A stretch of 64,000 bases of DNA from Alloalcanivorax mobilis (GTDB lineage: Bacteria > Pseudomonadota > Gammaproteobacteria > Pseudomonadales > Alcanivoracaceae): assembly GCF_002864685.1 (NCBI RefSeq), contig NZ_NMQZ01000007.1, positions 116,560 through 180,559 on the forward strand, read 5' to 3'. Under the pieces are notes generated by a model. That model worked only from the letters and a program-made list of their open reading frames with translations. It ran no database searches and was not told the origin of the DNA. The translations under genes and the position numbers were made by a program. This document shows positions 45,444 to 54,453 of the stretch, piece by piece. Position 1 is the first letter of the stretch. Each line of letters opens with the position of its first letter.

Positions 45444-46868
45444 ATGAAAACGCGCTGGCTTGATCGCATTAATCAGTGGGTATTCCGGTTTCGGCATCTT
45501 TGGGCGGTGGGCAGTTTCTGCCTGGGTCTGGCCAGTTATTTCATGGTCGAACGCAAGCCTTGGCTGGCGGCGGTGCTGACCGCGTTTCTGATCACCACCT
45601 GGCTAGTCCTGTTGACCGAGAACCTCTGGTCACGGCGCTTCAAGGGCACCGCCATGGAGCAGATGTCCCAGGGGGCGCTGAAACTCCTGTTGCAGGGGGT
45701 GCATCAGGAAGCCTTTTTCTTCAGCCTGCCGTTCGTGGTATTGCAGTGGTCCGGTGGCGCGGAGTATTTCCTGTTTACCGCCCTGGTGGCCGGCACGGCA
45801 CTGGTCAGCATCATCGATCCGCTGTATTTCCGTCTGGCCGGGCACCGGGCGCTGTATTTCGGGTTTCACGCCTGGGCGTTGTTCGTGGCGTTGCTGGTGC
45901 TGTTGCCGTTGATCTTCAAATGGCCCACCAATCAGGCTCTGGATGGCGCCGCCTGGCTCACGGCGTTGTTCGCCTTGCCCAGCTTTTGGCGGGTCGGCGG
46001 GCCGCGCCCGGCGTACCGGTGGGTGATGCTGGGGCTGTCTTCGCTGTGCATCGCGGCGGTGCCGGTGTGGGCAGCCTCGCTGGTGCCGCCGCTCACTTTG
46101 TCGTTGGAGCAACGGGCGGTGTCGTTGAATTTCAACCGGGCTCAGCGGCAGCCGCTGGCCGTGGGTGACCGGTTCCAGCGCGGTGAGCTGGGCGACGGTC
46201 TCTACGCCTACACGGCGATTCGCGCGCCGCTGGGGCTCGGGCAGTCGGTCAGCCATTACTGGTTTCACGACGGCGAATTGACCGACAAGGTGCCGCTGCA
46301 GGTCAGCGGCGGCCGGCGGGAGGGCTACCGGACCTGGTCCCACAAAAGCCATTTCCCCGGCGATCCGGCGGGGCACTGGCGGGTAGAGGTGCGCACCGAC
46401 AACGATCAGATCGTCGGCGTGCTGCGTTTCGAAGTCGCCGAATCGGCGAACGCCGAACGGAGAGAGCGCGGGCCCGCGCGCTTGTCGCAAGACAGCAGTG
46501 CCGAGGCCGCCGATGCGGAGCGCAAAAACGCCGCCCCGGAAAATACGCGAAAGGAAAGCTCGGGAAAAGAAAGCCTGGAGAAGGAAGGTCTGGAGAAGGA
46601 AAGTCTGGAGAAGGAAAGTCTGGAAAGGGAACGCCCGGGAAAAGAGAACACAGAAGAAGAAGGTGTGGCGCCGGAGAACGACGCCGCCCGGCGGACCTCG
46701 CCACCGGCCCGGGACAGCGCCCGTGACACGGCGCACCAGGATGACGCACCTGAGCAAAAGGAGGGCGTGGAGCGGGGCGGCAATGAGGATAACGCGGCGG
46801 AGAGCGCGGATTCCGCGCCACCAGCCCCCGCCGAGCAGCCCGATGAGAGCGATGGTTCGGCCCCTTGA
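45444..46868 (+). CDS. DUF5924/DUF2914-type membrane protein with charged tail
   Basis: About 474 residues. Six or more transmembrane helices lie between residues about 15 and 220. A soluble DUF2914-like domain follows (about 225-335: FQRGELGDGLYAYTAIRAPL, SVSHYWFHDGELTDKVPLQV, HWRVEVRTDNDQIVGVLRFEV). The C-terminal 130 residues are highly charged low complexity, including KESLEKEGLEKESLEKESLE. ATG 45444 was chosen because GGGAGG precedes it. The frame stays open back through the heptamer array, but that part is repeat-encoded. Function unknown. Confidence 0.82.
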   Translation: MKTRWLDRINQWVFRFRHLWAVGSFCLGLASYFMVERKPWLAAVLTAFLITTWLVLLTENLWSRRFKGTAMEQMSQGALKLLLQGVHQEAFFFSLPFVVLQWSGGAEYFLFTALVAGTALVSIIDPLYFRLAGHRALYFGFHAWALFVALLVLLPLIFKWPTNQALDGAAWLTALFALPSFWRVGGPRPAYRWVMLGLSSLCIAAVPVWAASLVPPLTLSLEQRAVSLNFNRAQRQPLAVGDRFQRGELGDGLYAYTAIRAPLGLGQSVSHYWFHDGELTDKVPLQVSGGRREGYRTWSHKSHFPGDPAGHWRVEVRTDNDQIVGVLRFEVAESANAERRERGPARLSQDSSAEAADAERKNAAPENTRKESSGKESLEKEGLEKESLEKESLERERPGKENTEEEGVAPENDAARRTSPPARDSARDTAHQDDAPEQKEGVERGGNEDNAAESADSAPPAPAEQPDESDGSAP

Positions 46869-46873
46869 CCGGT

Positions 46874-46889
46874 TGGCATAACGTTTGCA
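46874..46889 (+). promoter_or_regulatory. Sigma-54 (-24/-12) promoter candidate upstream of nasT
   Basis: TGGCATA-N4-TTGCA fits the sigma-54 consensus (TGGCACG-N4-TTGCA) with the invariant GG and GC at the correct 10-bp separation. It starts 5 nt after the upstream stop codon and 274 nt before nasT. Nitrogen-regulated genes are typical sigma-54/NtrC targets. Confidence 0.55.
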
Positions 46890-47147
46890 TTTGTCCTTAT
46901 GGGCACACACCAGACGCTGGGCCGGGGCAGCCCCACCGGCACTAATTCACGGTTTTCGCGCTCTTGCGCGTCGGCGGCGGCGTGAAACACGCGGTGCTCT
47001 TCGTGTCGCCCTGTCTTGGGGCATCCGTTTCGCCCCATTTCAACGCGTCAATTCAGATTGCCTTTTAAATCAAAGAGTTGCTCTCTCCCCGATTTGGCAC
47101 AGCCGTTGCTTTTTTCGGTTTTCCCGATGGCCGAGAAACGCACTGCT
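46890..47147 (+). other. Long leader region of nasT
   Basis: A gene-free stretch of about 258 bp between the sigma-54 candidate and nasT. It holds several possible hairpins (GGGGC...GCCCC around 47015-47035; CGCG-CTCTTG-CGCG near 46959-46972). I could not identify the paired hexaloop structure bound by ANTAR proteins. Confidence 0.35.
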
Positions 47148-47732
47148 ATGAGCCTGAATATCATGCTGGTCGACGATCAGCCGCCTCGCGCGGCGATGCT
47201 GGCACGGGCGCTGACCGATGAGGGCCATTGCGTTCTTTGCAAGCTCACCAGTGCCGCCGGTCTTCGCGAGCGGGTGCTCGCCAACAATCCCGATGTGGTG
47301 CTTGTCGACATGGACGCGCCGGACCGCGATGCGCTGGAGAGCATGGCACTGATGCAGCAGGAGACGCCGCGGCCGATGGCGATGTTCCACGATCAGGACG
47401 CCGAAGCACTGTTGATCGCTGCCTTACGGGCCGGGGTGAGCACTTACGTGGCCGGCAATACCGATGTGTTGCGCGTGCGCGAGGTGATGAAAGTGGCCAC
47501 CGCGCGCTATCGGGAATACCACGCCCTGTGCGAGGAATTGGAGACGACCGGCGACGACCCGGCCGCCGCCGCCGTGATTGGTCGGGCCAAAGCGCTGCTG
47601 ATGCAGCGTCGGCGCATCACCGAACGGGACGCTTACCGCGCCCTGCGCCGGCAGGCGATGAGCAGTGGCGAGCCGTTGCTGCGGGTGGCTCGCCATGTTC
47701 TGGACTACGCGGCGCTGTTAAAGAGCCTCTGA
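47148..47732 (+). CDS. nasT: Nitrate-responsive ANTAR antiterminator NasT
   Basis: About 194 residues. An N-terminal receiver-like domain (NIMLVDDQPPRAAML, phosphoacceptor-like Asp in VVLVDMDAPDRDA) is followed by a coiled-coil linker and a C-terminal ANTAR RNA-binding domain (IGRAKALLMQRRRITERDAY then LRRQAMSSGEPLLRVA). NasT binds leader RNA to prevent termination ahead of nitrate assimilation genes when released from NasS. The start is probably ATG 47148. ATG 47127 is in frame but neither has a strong ribosome site. nasS follows after 55 nt. Confidence 0.88.
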   Translation: MSLNIMLVDDQPPRAAMLARALTDEGHCVLCKLTSAAGLRERVLANNPDVVLVDMDAPDRDALESMALMQQETPRPMAMFHDQDAEALLIAALRAGVSTYVAGNTDVLRVREVMKVATARYREYHALCEELETTGDDPAAAAVIGRAKALLMQRRRITERDAYRALRRQAMSSGEPLLRVARHVLDYAALLKSL

Positions 47733-47787
47733 ACAACGCCTTGAAGAGCCAACGTTAATACGGGCTACTTATTGAAACGGAGACACC

Positions 47788-48993
47788 ATGAAGCGCAGCC
47801 GGGTACGCATCGGTTATATGCCACTCACCGACAGCTTGCCGCTGGCGGTGGCACGGGAGGCGGGCTATTTCGCCGCCGAAGGCCTGGACGTGGACCTGCG
47901 GCCGGAGTGGAGCTGGGCCAGCCTGCGCGACCGATTGCTGGTGGGAAGGTTGGACGCGGCGTCGATGCTGGCGCCGATGCTGCTGGCCACCTCGTTGGGG
48001 TTGGGCAGTATCAACCAACCTCTTACCAGCGCCTTTTCCATGGGGCTGAATGGCAACGCCGTGACCGTGTCCCCCATGCTGTTCCACGGTCTGCGCGCGC
48101 TGGCCGAGGGCCCCACGCCCCAGGACATGGCGCGCGCATTGAATAAACTGGTGGCGGCGCGCAGTGGCGCCGGCGGAACGCCGCTGGTGCTGGCGGTGGT
48201 GTTTCCCTATTCCTGCCACGCTTATCAACTGCGCCATTGGCTGACGGTGGCCGGGCTCAACCCGGATCAGGACGTTAAGTTGGTGGTGCTGCCGCCCTCG
48301 CAAATGGTCGACCATCTGCGCCTGGGGCACATCGATGGCTTCTGCGTGGGCGAGCCCTGGAACAGCCTGGCGGCGCTCACCGGCGCCGGGCATTGCCTGC
48401 TCTCCGGCTATCAAATATGGGAGAACGCGCCGGAAAAGGTATTGGCGGTAACCCGCGATTGGGCGGCCAGCCACGGCGAGGTGCACGCGGCACTGCTGCG
48501 CGCGCTGCACCGGGCCGCCGTGCACGCCGACCAGCATCTGTTGGAAAGCCTGGAGTTGCTGGCCCATCCCGCCTGGCTGGACGTGCCCGCCGAGGTGATC
48601 CGCGCGCCGTTTACCCAACGGCTGGCCGGCGGGCTCACCGGGCAGCCTTACCCGGCGCACCATTTTCATGTGTTTTCCGCCTACCAGGCGAACTTCCCCT
48701 GGCGCTCGGACGCGCGCTTTCTGCTCGGCGAAATGCAGCGCTGGCGGCAGTGTGACGTGCCGCGAGACGGCACCGTCGCCGCCCAATGCTACCGCAGCGA
48801 TCTGTTCCGGCAGGCGTTAACCGGTTTAACCAACCTGCCGCTGGAGGACGACAAGCCTGGCCAGGCTCACGCCGCGCCCTGGCAAATGAGCGGCCGGCCC
48901 GGGCAGGTGGAACTGGGGCCGGATCGGCGCCTCGAGGCGGTAACGGCGGAACAGGAACCGGGCGTGTCGATTTGCCACAGCGGGCTGGCTTGA
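47788..48993 (+). CDS. nasS: Nitrate/nitrite sensor NasS (cytoplasmic NrtA-like)
   Basis: A 401-residue homologue of the nitrate-binding proteins NrtA/CmpA (IGYMPLTDSLPLAVAREAGYF, FCVGEPWNSLAALTGAGHC). It lacks a signal peptide or lipobox: the first residues are MKRSRVRIGYMPLTD, entering the fold directly. That, with nasT just upstream, identifies it as NasS, the cytoplasmic sensor that sequesters NasT without nitrate, rather than a transporter subunit. No permease or ATPase gene follows. Confidence 0.88.
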   Translation: MKRSRVRIGYMPLTDSLPLAVAREAGYFAAEGLDVDLRPEWSWASLRDRLLVGRLDAASMLAPMLLATSLGLGSINQPLTSAFSMGLNGNAVTVSPMLFHGLRALAEGPTPQDMARALNKLVAARSGAGGTPLVLAVVFPYSCHAYQLRHWLTVAGLNPDQDVKLVVLPPSQMVDHLRLGHIDGFCVGEPWNSLAALTGAGHCLLSGYQIWENAPEKVLAVTRDWAASHGEVHAALLRALHRAAVHADQHLLESLELLAHPAWLDVPAEVIRAPFTQRLAGGLTGQPYPAHHFHVFSAYQANFPWRSDARFLLGEMQRWRQCDVPRDGTVAAQCYRSDLFRQALTGLTNLPLEDDKPGQAHAAPWQMSGRPGQVELGPDRRLEAVTAEQEPGVSICHSGLA

Positions 48994-49073
48994 CGACTTC
49001 CGGCGCGAGGCGCACCCTTGGCGCCCTCGTCCCGGGCCGGGTTCACCGGCCACCCCGGTGAAGGCGGTTCTCT

Positions 49074-49964
49074 ATGTGGCGGACTCAGTGGCAGCTAGTG
49101 CAGGGCGCGATCACGCCTTACATCTTTTCGGTGCCCACGGTTTTGCTCACCCTGCTCGCAGTGGGGCTGTACGCGCTCGGCTGGCGGCGGCTGGCCGCCC
49201 AGGGCCGGCGGCCCTCCTGGTGGCGCCTGTTGTCGTTCGGCGTCGGTGTGCTGCTGTGCTACGTGGTGATGCACACCCAGTTTGATTACTACGCCCGCTT
49301 CATGTTCTTCATGCACCGCTTGCAGCATATGGTGCTGCATCACCTGGGCGCTTTTCTGATTGCCTTGTCCAACCCCTTGCCGATTTTCGCCGCCGCCTTC
49401 GGCGCCCGCCGGTTCCCACGGCTGGCGCTGGTCTGGCGGCCGCTGCGCCGGCTGCTGTTCGATCCGGTGGTGGCCACGGTATTGTTCGTCGGCCTGATCT
49501 TTTTCTGGCTCTCGCCGGTGGTGCACTTCGACGCCATGCTCAACCTCAATCTCTATGAGCTGATGAACTGGTCGATGCTGGTGGACGGGGTGATTTTCTG
49601 GCTGGTGATCCTCGATCCGCGCGATCCCGATGATGCCCGCACCTCGCGGTTCGGGGTCCGCTTTCTGATGTTGCTGGCCGCGTTGTTCCCGCAAATCCTG
49701 CTGGGCGCCTACATTACCTTTTCCGATCCCGGCCTGTATGACGTGTACGCGGTATGCGGCCGCGCCTGGCCAATGAGCGCCGCCACCGATCAGGTTCTCG
49801 GCGGCATCTTTACCTGGATTCCCCCCGCCATGATGACGATTCTCGGTGCCCTGGTGGTGCTGCGTCTTTATGTGCGCCACGAAAGCAAAAAAGGAGAGAG
49901 CCATGCCCCGTCGGCTGATTGCCCTGACCACTCTGGTTTTCGCCCTGGCACTGGCCAGTTGTAA
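49074..49964 (+). CDS. ctaG: Cytochrome c oxidase assembly factor CtaG (caa3 type)
   Basis: A 296-residue polytopic protein of the caa3_CtaG family with about seven transmembrane helices. Conserved His residues lie in FMHRLQHMVLHHLGAFLIAL and SPVVHFDAML, suited to metal delivery for oxidase CuB assembly. The 3' end runs 62 nt into sco, and the extreme C terminus (SHAPSADCPDHSGFRPG) looks unstructured. The pairing with a SCO gene supports the copper-insertion role. No oxidase subunits are in the window. Confidence 0.88.
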   Translation: MWRTQWQLVQGAITPYIFSVPTVLLTLLAVGLYALGWRRLAAQGRRPSWWRLLSFGVGVLLCYVVMHTQFDYYARFMFFMHRLQHMVLHHLGAFLIALSNPLPIFAAAFGARRFPRLALVWRPLRRLLFDPVVATVLFVGLIFFWLSPVVHFDAMLNLNLYELMNWSMLVDGVIFWLVILDPRDPDDARTSRFGVRFLMLLAALFPQILLGAYITFSDPGLYDVYAVCGRAWPMSAATDQVLGGIFTWIPPAMMTILGALVVLRLYVRHESKKGESHAPSADCPDHSGFRPGTGQL

Positions 49965-50493
49965 CAACGCGCCGGTCAGTTTCCACGGCAAGGACATCAC
50001 CGGAGTGATGCCCGACCTGCAATTCCAACTCACCGGTGAGCAGGGCCAAACCGTCACCGAGCAACGCTTCCAGGATAAGGCGGTGATCTTGTTCTTCGGC
50101 TACACGCACTGCCCGGATTTTTGTCCGACCACGCTGACGTCCCTGGCGCAGGCATTGAAGAAACTGCCGGAGCAGACCCGCGAGCAGATTCGGGTGATGT
50201 TCGTCAGTGTCGACCCGGATCGCGACACGCCGGAGCTGCTGAAGAAATACACCGGCTACTTCGGCCCGCGGATCGTCGGCCTGACCGGCAACAAGGAACA
50301 ATTGGACACGCTCACCAAGCGTTATCGCACCACCTACGGCTACGATGAGCCCGACGAAAACGGCAATTATCTGGTCTCCCACGGCCTGGCCATGTACGGC
50401 TTCGACAAGCAGGGCAAGGTGCATCTGTTTATGCGCAACGACCAGCCCGTCGATCAAATCGCCGAAGACCTGGCCGCGCTGGCGGGGTTGTAG
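49903..50493 (+). CDS. SCO1/SenC-family copper chaperone lipoprotein
   Basis: A 196-residue protein with a lipoprotein signal peptide (VFALALASC, Cys20) and a thioredoxin-like SCO domain. Copper ligands are in GYTHCPDFCPTTL (C-x3-C) and the His of LVSHGLAMYGFD. It delivers copper to the CuA site of cytochrome oxidase. The start at 49903 has AAGGAGAG upstream and is inside ctaG. An in-frame ATG at 49846 is not credible. Confidence 0.93.
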   Translation: MPRRLIALTTLVFALALASCNNAPVSFHGKDITGVMPDLQFQLTGEQGQTVTEQRFQDKAVILFFGYTHCPDFCPTTLTSLAQALKKLPEQTREQIRVMFVSVDPDRDTPELLKKYTGYFGPRIVGLTGNKEQLDTLTKRYRTTYGYDEPDENGNYLVSHGLAMYGFDKQGKVHLFMRNDQPVDQIAEDLAALAGL

Positions 50494-50505
50494 GGCGGCG
50501 AGTTT

Positions 50506-50597
50506 CAAGCTGCAAGCTACAAGCTACAAGCTACAAAAAAACACGGCCAGACGGCCGCCCTTGCGGCTTGCGGCTTGCAGCTTGTAGCTTGAGGCTT
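50506..50597. repeat. Heptamer inverted-array element (CAAGCTA family)
   Basis: Left arm: CAAGCTG, then CAAGCTA three times (50506-50533), followed by an A run. Right arm: CTTGCGG twice, CTTGCAG, CTTGTAG, CTTGAGG (50560-50594) plus CTT. An internal GC hairpin (CGGCCAG ACGGCCG) sits in the spacer. It lies between the convergent ends of sco and metE and is the same family as 21263-21349. Confidence 0.93.
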
Positions 50598-50671
50598 ACC
50601 CATCAACAACGCAGGCGCACCTGCCCCGGCACGGCCTTTCCCGGTTGTTCCCTGCATCGAATCTAACCGGG

Positions 50672-52960
50672 TTAAACCCTGCCGCGCAGTACTCGGGCGG
50701 CTTCGACCATGTTGGCCAGGGCGCCTTCGGTTTCCTCCCATTGGCGGGTTTTCAGGCCGCAATCCGGGTTCACCCAGAGTCGTTCCCGGGGCAGGCGGCT
50801 GGCGGCTTTGTCCATCAGTTGCACCATCCAGTCCACGTCCGGTTCGTTGGGGGAGTGGATGTCGTAGACCCCCGGGCCAATGTCGTTCGGGTATTGGAAG
50901 TTTTCAAACGCCTCCAGCAGTTCCATGTTCGAGCGCGAGGTCTCGATAGTGATCACGTCGGCGTCCATGGCGGCGATCGCTTCGATGATGTCGTTGAACT
51001 CGGAGTAGCACATGTGGGTGTGAATCTGGGTTTCGTCCGCGACCCCCACGGTGGCCAGACGGAAGCAATCCACCGCCCAATCCAGATAAGCCTGCCAGTC
51101 ACCGCGACGCAGCGGCAGGCCCTCGCGAAACGCCGGTTCGTCGATCTGGATCACCTGGATGCCGGCGGTTTCCAGATCCCGCACTTCATCACGCAGTGCC
51201 AGAGCGATCTGTCGGCAGGTGGTTTCACGGGGCTGGTCATCGCGCACGAAGGACCACTGCAAAATCGTCACCGGCCCGGTGAGCATACCCTTCACCGGAA
51301 CCTCGGTCAGCGATTGGGCGAAGCGGGCCCAGGCCACCGTCATCGGCTCGGGACGGCTGACATCACCGAAGATCACCGGCGGTTTCACGCAGCGTGAGCC
51401 GTAACTTTGCACCCAGCCGAAGCGGGTGAACGCGAAGCCCTGCAGCAACTCGCCGAAGTATTCGACCATGTCGTTGCGTTCCGCTTCGCCGTGCACCAGC
51501 ACGTCTAGGCCGATCTGCTCCTGGTAGCGTATCGCCCGGGTGATCTCGCGCTTCATCTGTTCCTGGTAAGCGTCCTCGTTGAGCGTGCCGGCTTTCCAGT
51601 CACGGCGAGCGGCGCGAATGTCCGGCGTCTGCGGAAAGGAACCGATGGTGGTGGTGGGGAAGGCGGGCAGTTTCAGCGCCGCCTGTTGTTTGCCGATGCG
51701 CTCGGCGAAGGCGCTGAGGCGATCCCGGGAAATCGCCGTGGCTCCGGCCAGTCGATCCGCCACTTGCGGGTTGTGGATGCGCGGCGAGGCGGCGCGATTG
51801 GCCAGCGCCGCCCGTTGCGCGGCCAGGGCGGCGTCGTCACCGTGACCGTCCAGGGCATCACCGAGCAGTTTCAGTTCGTCCAGTTTCTGGCTGGCGAAGC
51901 TCAACCAGCTTTTCAACTCGTCGTCGAGTTTGTCTTCCTGGTCCAGATCCACCGGGCTGTGCAACAGCGAACAGGACGGCGCCAGCCACAGTTGCTCGCC
52001 GAGCTGCGTTTTCACCGGTGCCACGCTGTTCAGCACCGCGTCCAGGTCGGTGCGCCAGATGTTGCGGCCATTGATCACGCCCAGCGACAGCACCTTGCCG
52101 TTCAAACGGGGCAGCACCTGCTCAAGGGCGTCGCTGCCGCGCACCCGGTCCAGGTGCAGGCCGTCCACCGGCAATTGCAGGGCGGTGAACAGGTTGTCGC
52201 GCAGGCCCTCGAAGTAGGTGGCGAGCAGCAATTTCACGCTGGCGGCGCCGGCGAGCTGATCGTAGACGCGCAGGTAGGCGCGCTGCCAGGCGTCCGGCAG
52301 ATCCAGACACAGAATCGGCTCGTCGATCTGTACCCATGCAACGCCCTGTTCGGCGAAGCGTTGCAGAATCTGGCGATACACCGGGATCAGGGCGTCCAGC
52401 AGGGCCAGCTTGGCGGTGTCGGCGGCGCCGTCGAACGCCTCCCCCTTGGACAAATACAAATAAGTGAGCGGGCCGGGGATCACTGGTTTGGCGTCGTGGC
52501 CAAGCGCGCGTGCTTCATCGACCTGATCGAACAGGGCTTCGCGGGCGATGCGGAAGCTCTGGTCGGGGGCCAGTTCCGGCACGATGTAGTGGTAGTTGGT
52601 GTCGAACCACTTGGTCATTTCGCAGGCCGCCGCCGGCTCGCCGCTGGGGGCCCGGCCGCGCGCCATGCGGAACAGGGTGTCCAGATCCACCGGCTGTTGC
52701 GGGTTCTGGCCAAAGCGGGCCGGCACCGCGCCGAGCAGGCAGGAAAATTCCAGAATCTGGTCGTACCAGGCGAAGTCGCCCACCGGCAGCAATTGAACGC
52801 CGGCGTCCGCTTGCAGCGCCCAATGGCGCTCACGCAGGCTGCGGCCGACGTGCTCCAGCTCGCTGCGTTGCAGGGTACCGGCCCAATACGCTTCTTGAGC
52901 CTGTTTCAATTCGCGGCGGGCGCCGATGCGGGGAAAGCCAAGATTGTGCAGGGTGGTCAT
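50672..52960 (-). CDS. metE: Cobalamin-independent methionine synthase
   Basis: Transfers a methyl group from methyltetrahydrofolate-triglutamate to homocysteine without B12. It has 762 residues: the N-terminal barrel starts [20 protein letters not shown], and the C-terminal catalytic barrel has zinc ligands in THMCYSEF (His, Cys) and NPDCGLKTR (Cys). The start at 52960 has AAGGA upstream; an earlier in-frame ATG would add 28 unlikely residues. It is divergent from its activator metR. No cobalamin riboswitch is seen upstream. Confidence 0.96.
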   Translation of the reverse strand: MTTLHNLGFPRIGARRELKQAQEAYWAGTLQRSELEHVGRSLRERHWALQADAGVQLLPVGDFAWYDQILEFSCLLGAVPARFGQNPQQPVDLDTLFRMARGRAPSGEPAAACEMTKWFDTNYHYIVPELAPDQSFRIAREALFDQVDEARALGHDAKPVIPGPLTYLYLSKGEAFDGAADTAKLALLDALIPVYRQILQRFAEQGVAWVQIDEPILCLDLPDAWQRAYLRVYDQLAGAASVKLLLATYFEGLRDNLFTALQLPVDGLHLDRVRGSDALEQVLPRLNGKVLSLGVINGRNIWRTDLDAVLNSVAPVKTQLGEQLWLAPSCSLLHSPVDLDQEDKLDDELKSWLSFASQKLDELKLLGDALDGHGDDAALAAQRAALANRAASPRIHNPQVADRLAGATAISRDRLSAFAERIGKQQAALKLPAFPTTTIGSFPQTPDIRAARRDWKAGTLNEDAYQEQMKREITRAIRYQEQIGLDVLVHGEAERNDMVEYFGELLQGFAFTRFGWVQSYGSRCVKPPVIFGDVSRPEPMTVAWARFAQSLTEVPVKGMLTGPVTILQWSFVRDDQPRETTCRQIALALRDEVRDLETAGIQVIQIDEPAFREGLPLRRGDWQAYLDWAVDCFRLATVGVADETQIHTHMCYSEFNDIIEAIAAMDADVITIETSRSNMELLEAFENFQYPNDIGPGVYDIHSPNEPDVDWMVQLMDKAASRLPRERLWVNPDCGLKTRQWEETEGALANMVEAARVLRGRV

Positions 52961-53131
52961 GAGAGTTCCTTTAGAGACGCTGACACGCTTGATGCCGGCC
53001 CGCTTGCACCCCGGCCGGCGAGCGTCGGTAGCGGGCGGGCACAAGCGCAGTGCGGCTAGGCGCTGATTTAGGATGGCGCCATTGTGGTCCTTGCCTGACT
53101 TGAGGCAAAATCAAATATTTCATGGTTAATG

Positions 53132-53144
53132 TGAGGAATGCTCA
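53132..53144. promoter_or_regulatory. Candidate MetR operator in metE/metR region
   Basis: TGAGGAATGCTCA is a 13-bp dyad close to the MetR consensus TGAA-N5-TTCA, differing symmetrically at one base in each arm. It is located between the divergent genes, the expected place for MetR control. Confidence 0.35.
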
Positions 53145-53217
53145 TAATGAACCGTATCTGCAAAGCGCCCGGCGCTGTCGCGTGCCGGCGGCCTGACGGG
53201 CCGGGCGGGGATGTCGG

Positions 53218-54147
53218 GTGATCTTGGAACTGCGCCATCTGACCACACTGTTGACCATCGAAGAGGCGGGCAGCCTGGTGGAGGCGGCCGAGCGGCTGCA
53301 CGTCACCCAGTCGGCGCTTTCTCATCAGCTCAAGGACCTGGAACACCGGCTGGACGCCGCGCTGATCGTGCGCCGCACCCGGCCGATCCGCTTCACCACC
53401 GCCGGCTTACGCCTGCTGGAACTGGCCCGCGATGTCTTGCCCCGGGTAAAGCGCACCGAAACCGAACTGAAGCGGCTGGCGGCGGGGCAGAGTGGCCGCT
53501 TGCATCTGGCCATCGATTGCCACTCCTGTTTTCAGTGGCTGATGCCGGCGCTGGACCGCTTCCGGGAAACGTGGCCGGAGGTGGAACTGGATCTTTCGGC
53601 GGCCTTTGGTTTCGCGCCATTGCCGGCGCTGTTGCGCGGCGATCTGGACATGGTGATCACCTCCGACCCGGTACAGCAGGAAGCGGTGCGTTACCTGCCG
53701 CTGTTTCGCTATGAGCTGGTGCTGGCGGTGGCCACCGGTTCGGCGCTGGCCGGCCAGCGTTTCGTGAGCCCCGAACAGTTGGCCACGCAAACCCTGATCG
53801 CCTATCCGGTGGAGCGCCAGCGCCTGGATGTGTTCACCGCGTTTCTTGATCCCGCCGGGCAACAGCCGCAGGGCCTGCGCACCGCCGAACTGACGCCGAT
53901 GATGGTGCAGCTGGTGGCGGCCGGGCGCGGCGTGGCGGCGTTGCCGAACTGGGCGCTCACCGAGTATCTGGCGCTCAAGCTGGTGAAGGCCGTGCGGCTC
54001 GGCGAGGGCGGTGTGTGGCGCACCCTGTACGCGGCGGTGCGCGAGGGCGATCACCAGGTGGCGTTTATCCAGGAATTCATCGATACCGCGCAGACCCTGT
54101 GTTTCAAGAACCTGAGCGGCATCAAGCGGGCCGGCAAGGACGGCTGA
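53218..54147 (+). CDS. metR: LysR-type activator MetR
   Basis: A 309-residue LysR-family regulator. The helix-turn-helix is GSLVEAAERLHVTQSALSHQ (about 20-40), followed by LKDLEHRLDAALIVRRTRPIRF. The effector domain (about 90-300) starts LHLAIDCHSCFQWLMPAL, strongly MetR-like; homocysteine is the co-effector in E. coli. Divergence from metE supports the name. It starts with GTG 53218 and has no strong ribosome site. Confidence 0.93.
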   Translation: MILELRHLTTLLTIEEAGSLVEAAERLHVTQSALSHQLKDLEHRLDAALIVRRTRPIRFTTAGLRLLELARDVLPRVKRTETELKRLAAGQSGRLHLAIDCHSCFQWLMPALDRFRETWPEVELDLSAAFGFAPLPALLRGDLDMVITSDPVQQEAVRYLPLFRYELVLAVATGSALAGQRFVSPEQLATQTLIAYPVERQRLDVFTAFLDPAGQQPQGLRTAELTPMMVQLVAAGRGVAALPNWALTEYLALKLVKAVRLGEGGVWRTLYAAVREGDHQVAFIQEFIDTAQTLCFKNLSGIKRAGKDG

Positions 54148-54184
54148 GCGGGCGCCGGTTGGTGAGGGGCCCGGCGTGGCGGGT

Positions 54185-54453
54185 TAGGGCCTGTTCACAC
54201 TCATTTAGATGGTCACGTTGCCGCCCCAAAGCGGGCCAGGCAAGGCGCGAGGAGAGAGGTTTAGCATGCTAAATGAACGACGAGCAACACCGCCTGGCCC
54301 GCTTTGGGGCGCAACCCGAAGGGCCGGGGCGGTTTTCGCGCAATCCCGCGTTGCGGTTCGCTTATGTGGCGGGCCACATCGCGCTCACCGCGCCTTGGCT
54401 TGCGCGAAAACGGCCTCCGGCGCGACCATCAAAATGAGTGTGAACAGGCCCTA
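54185..54453. mobile_element. MITE-like nested-hairpin element
   Basis: A 269-bp element bounded by a perfect 22-bp terminal inverted repeat (TAGGGCCTGTTCACACTC... at 54185-54206, complement at 54432-54453), continuing imperfectly to about 35 bp. Inside are two further stem pairs: CCCCAAAGCGGGCCAGGC with its complement (about 54226-54310, whose loop holds the palindrome TTTAGCATGCTAAA), and CGGTTTTCGCGCAA with TTGCGCGAAAACGG. It encodes no protein. TA at each end could be a target duplication of an IS630/mariner-type transposition, which is inference. Confidence 0.8.

Noticed and set aside
45630..46910. Long antisense frame opposite the DUF5924/DUF2914-type gene
   Set aside because: Arg/His/Leu-rich shadow of a GC-rich gene; the sense protein has clear membrane helices and a domain pattern.
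47788..48993. Nitrate ABC-transporter binding protein
   Set aside because: No signal peptide or lipobox and no permease or ATPase partners; adjacency to the ANTAR gene fits NasS.
52961..53217. Cobalamin riboswitch before metE
   Set aside because: No B12-box-like sequence seen and the gap is short; a MetR-type dyad is a better explanation.
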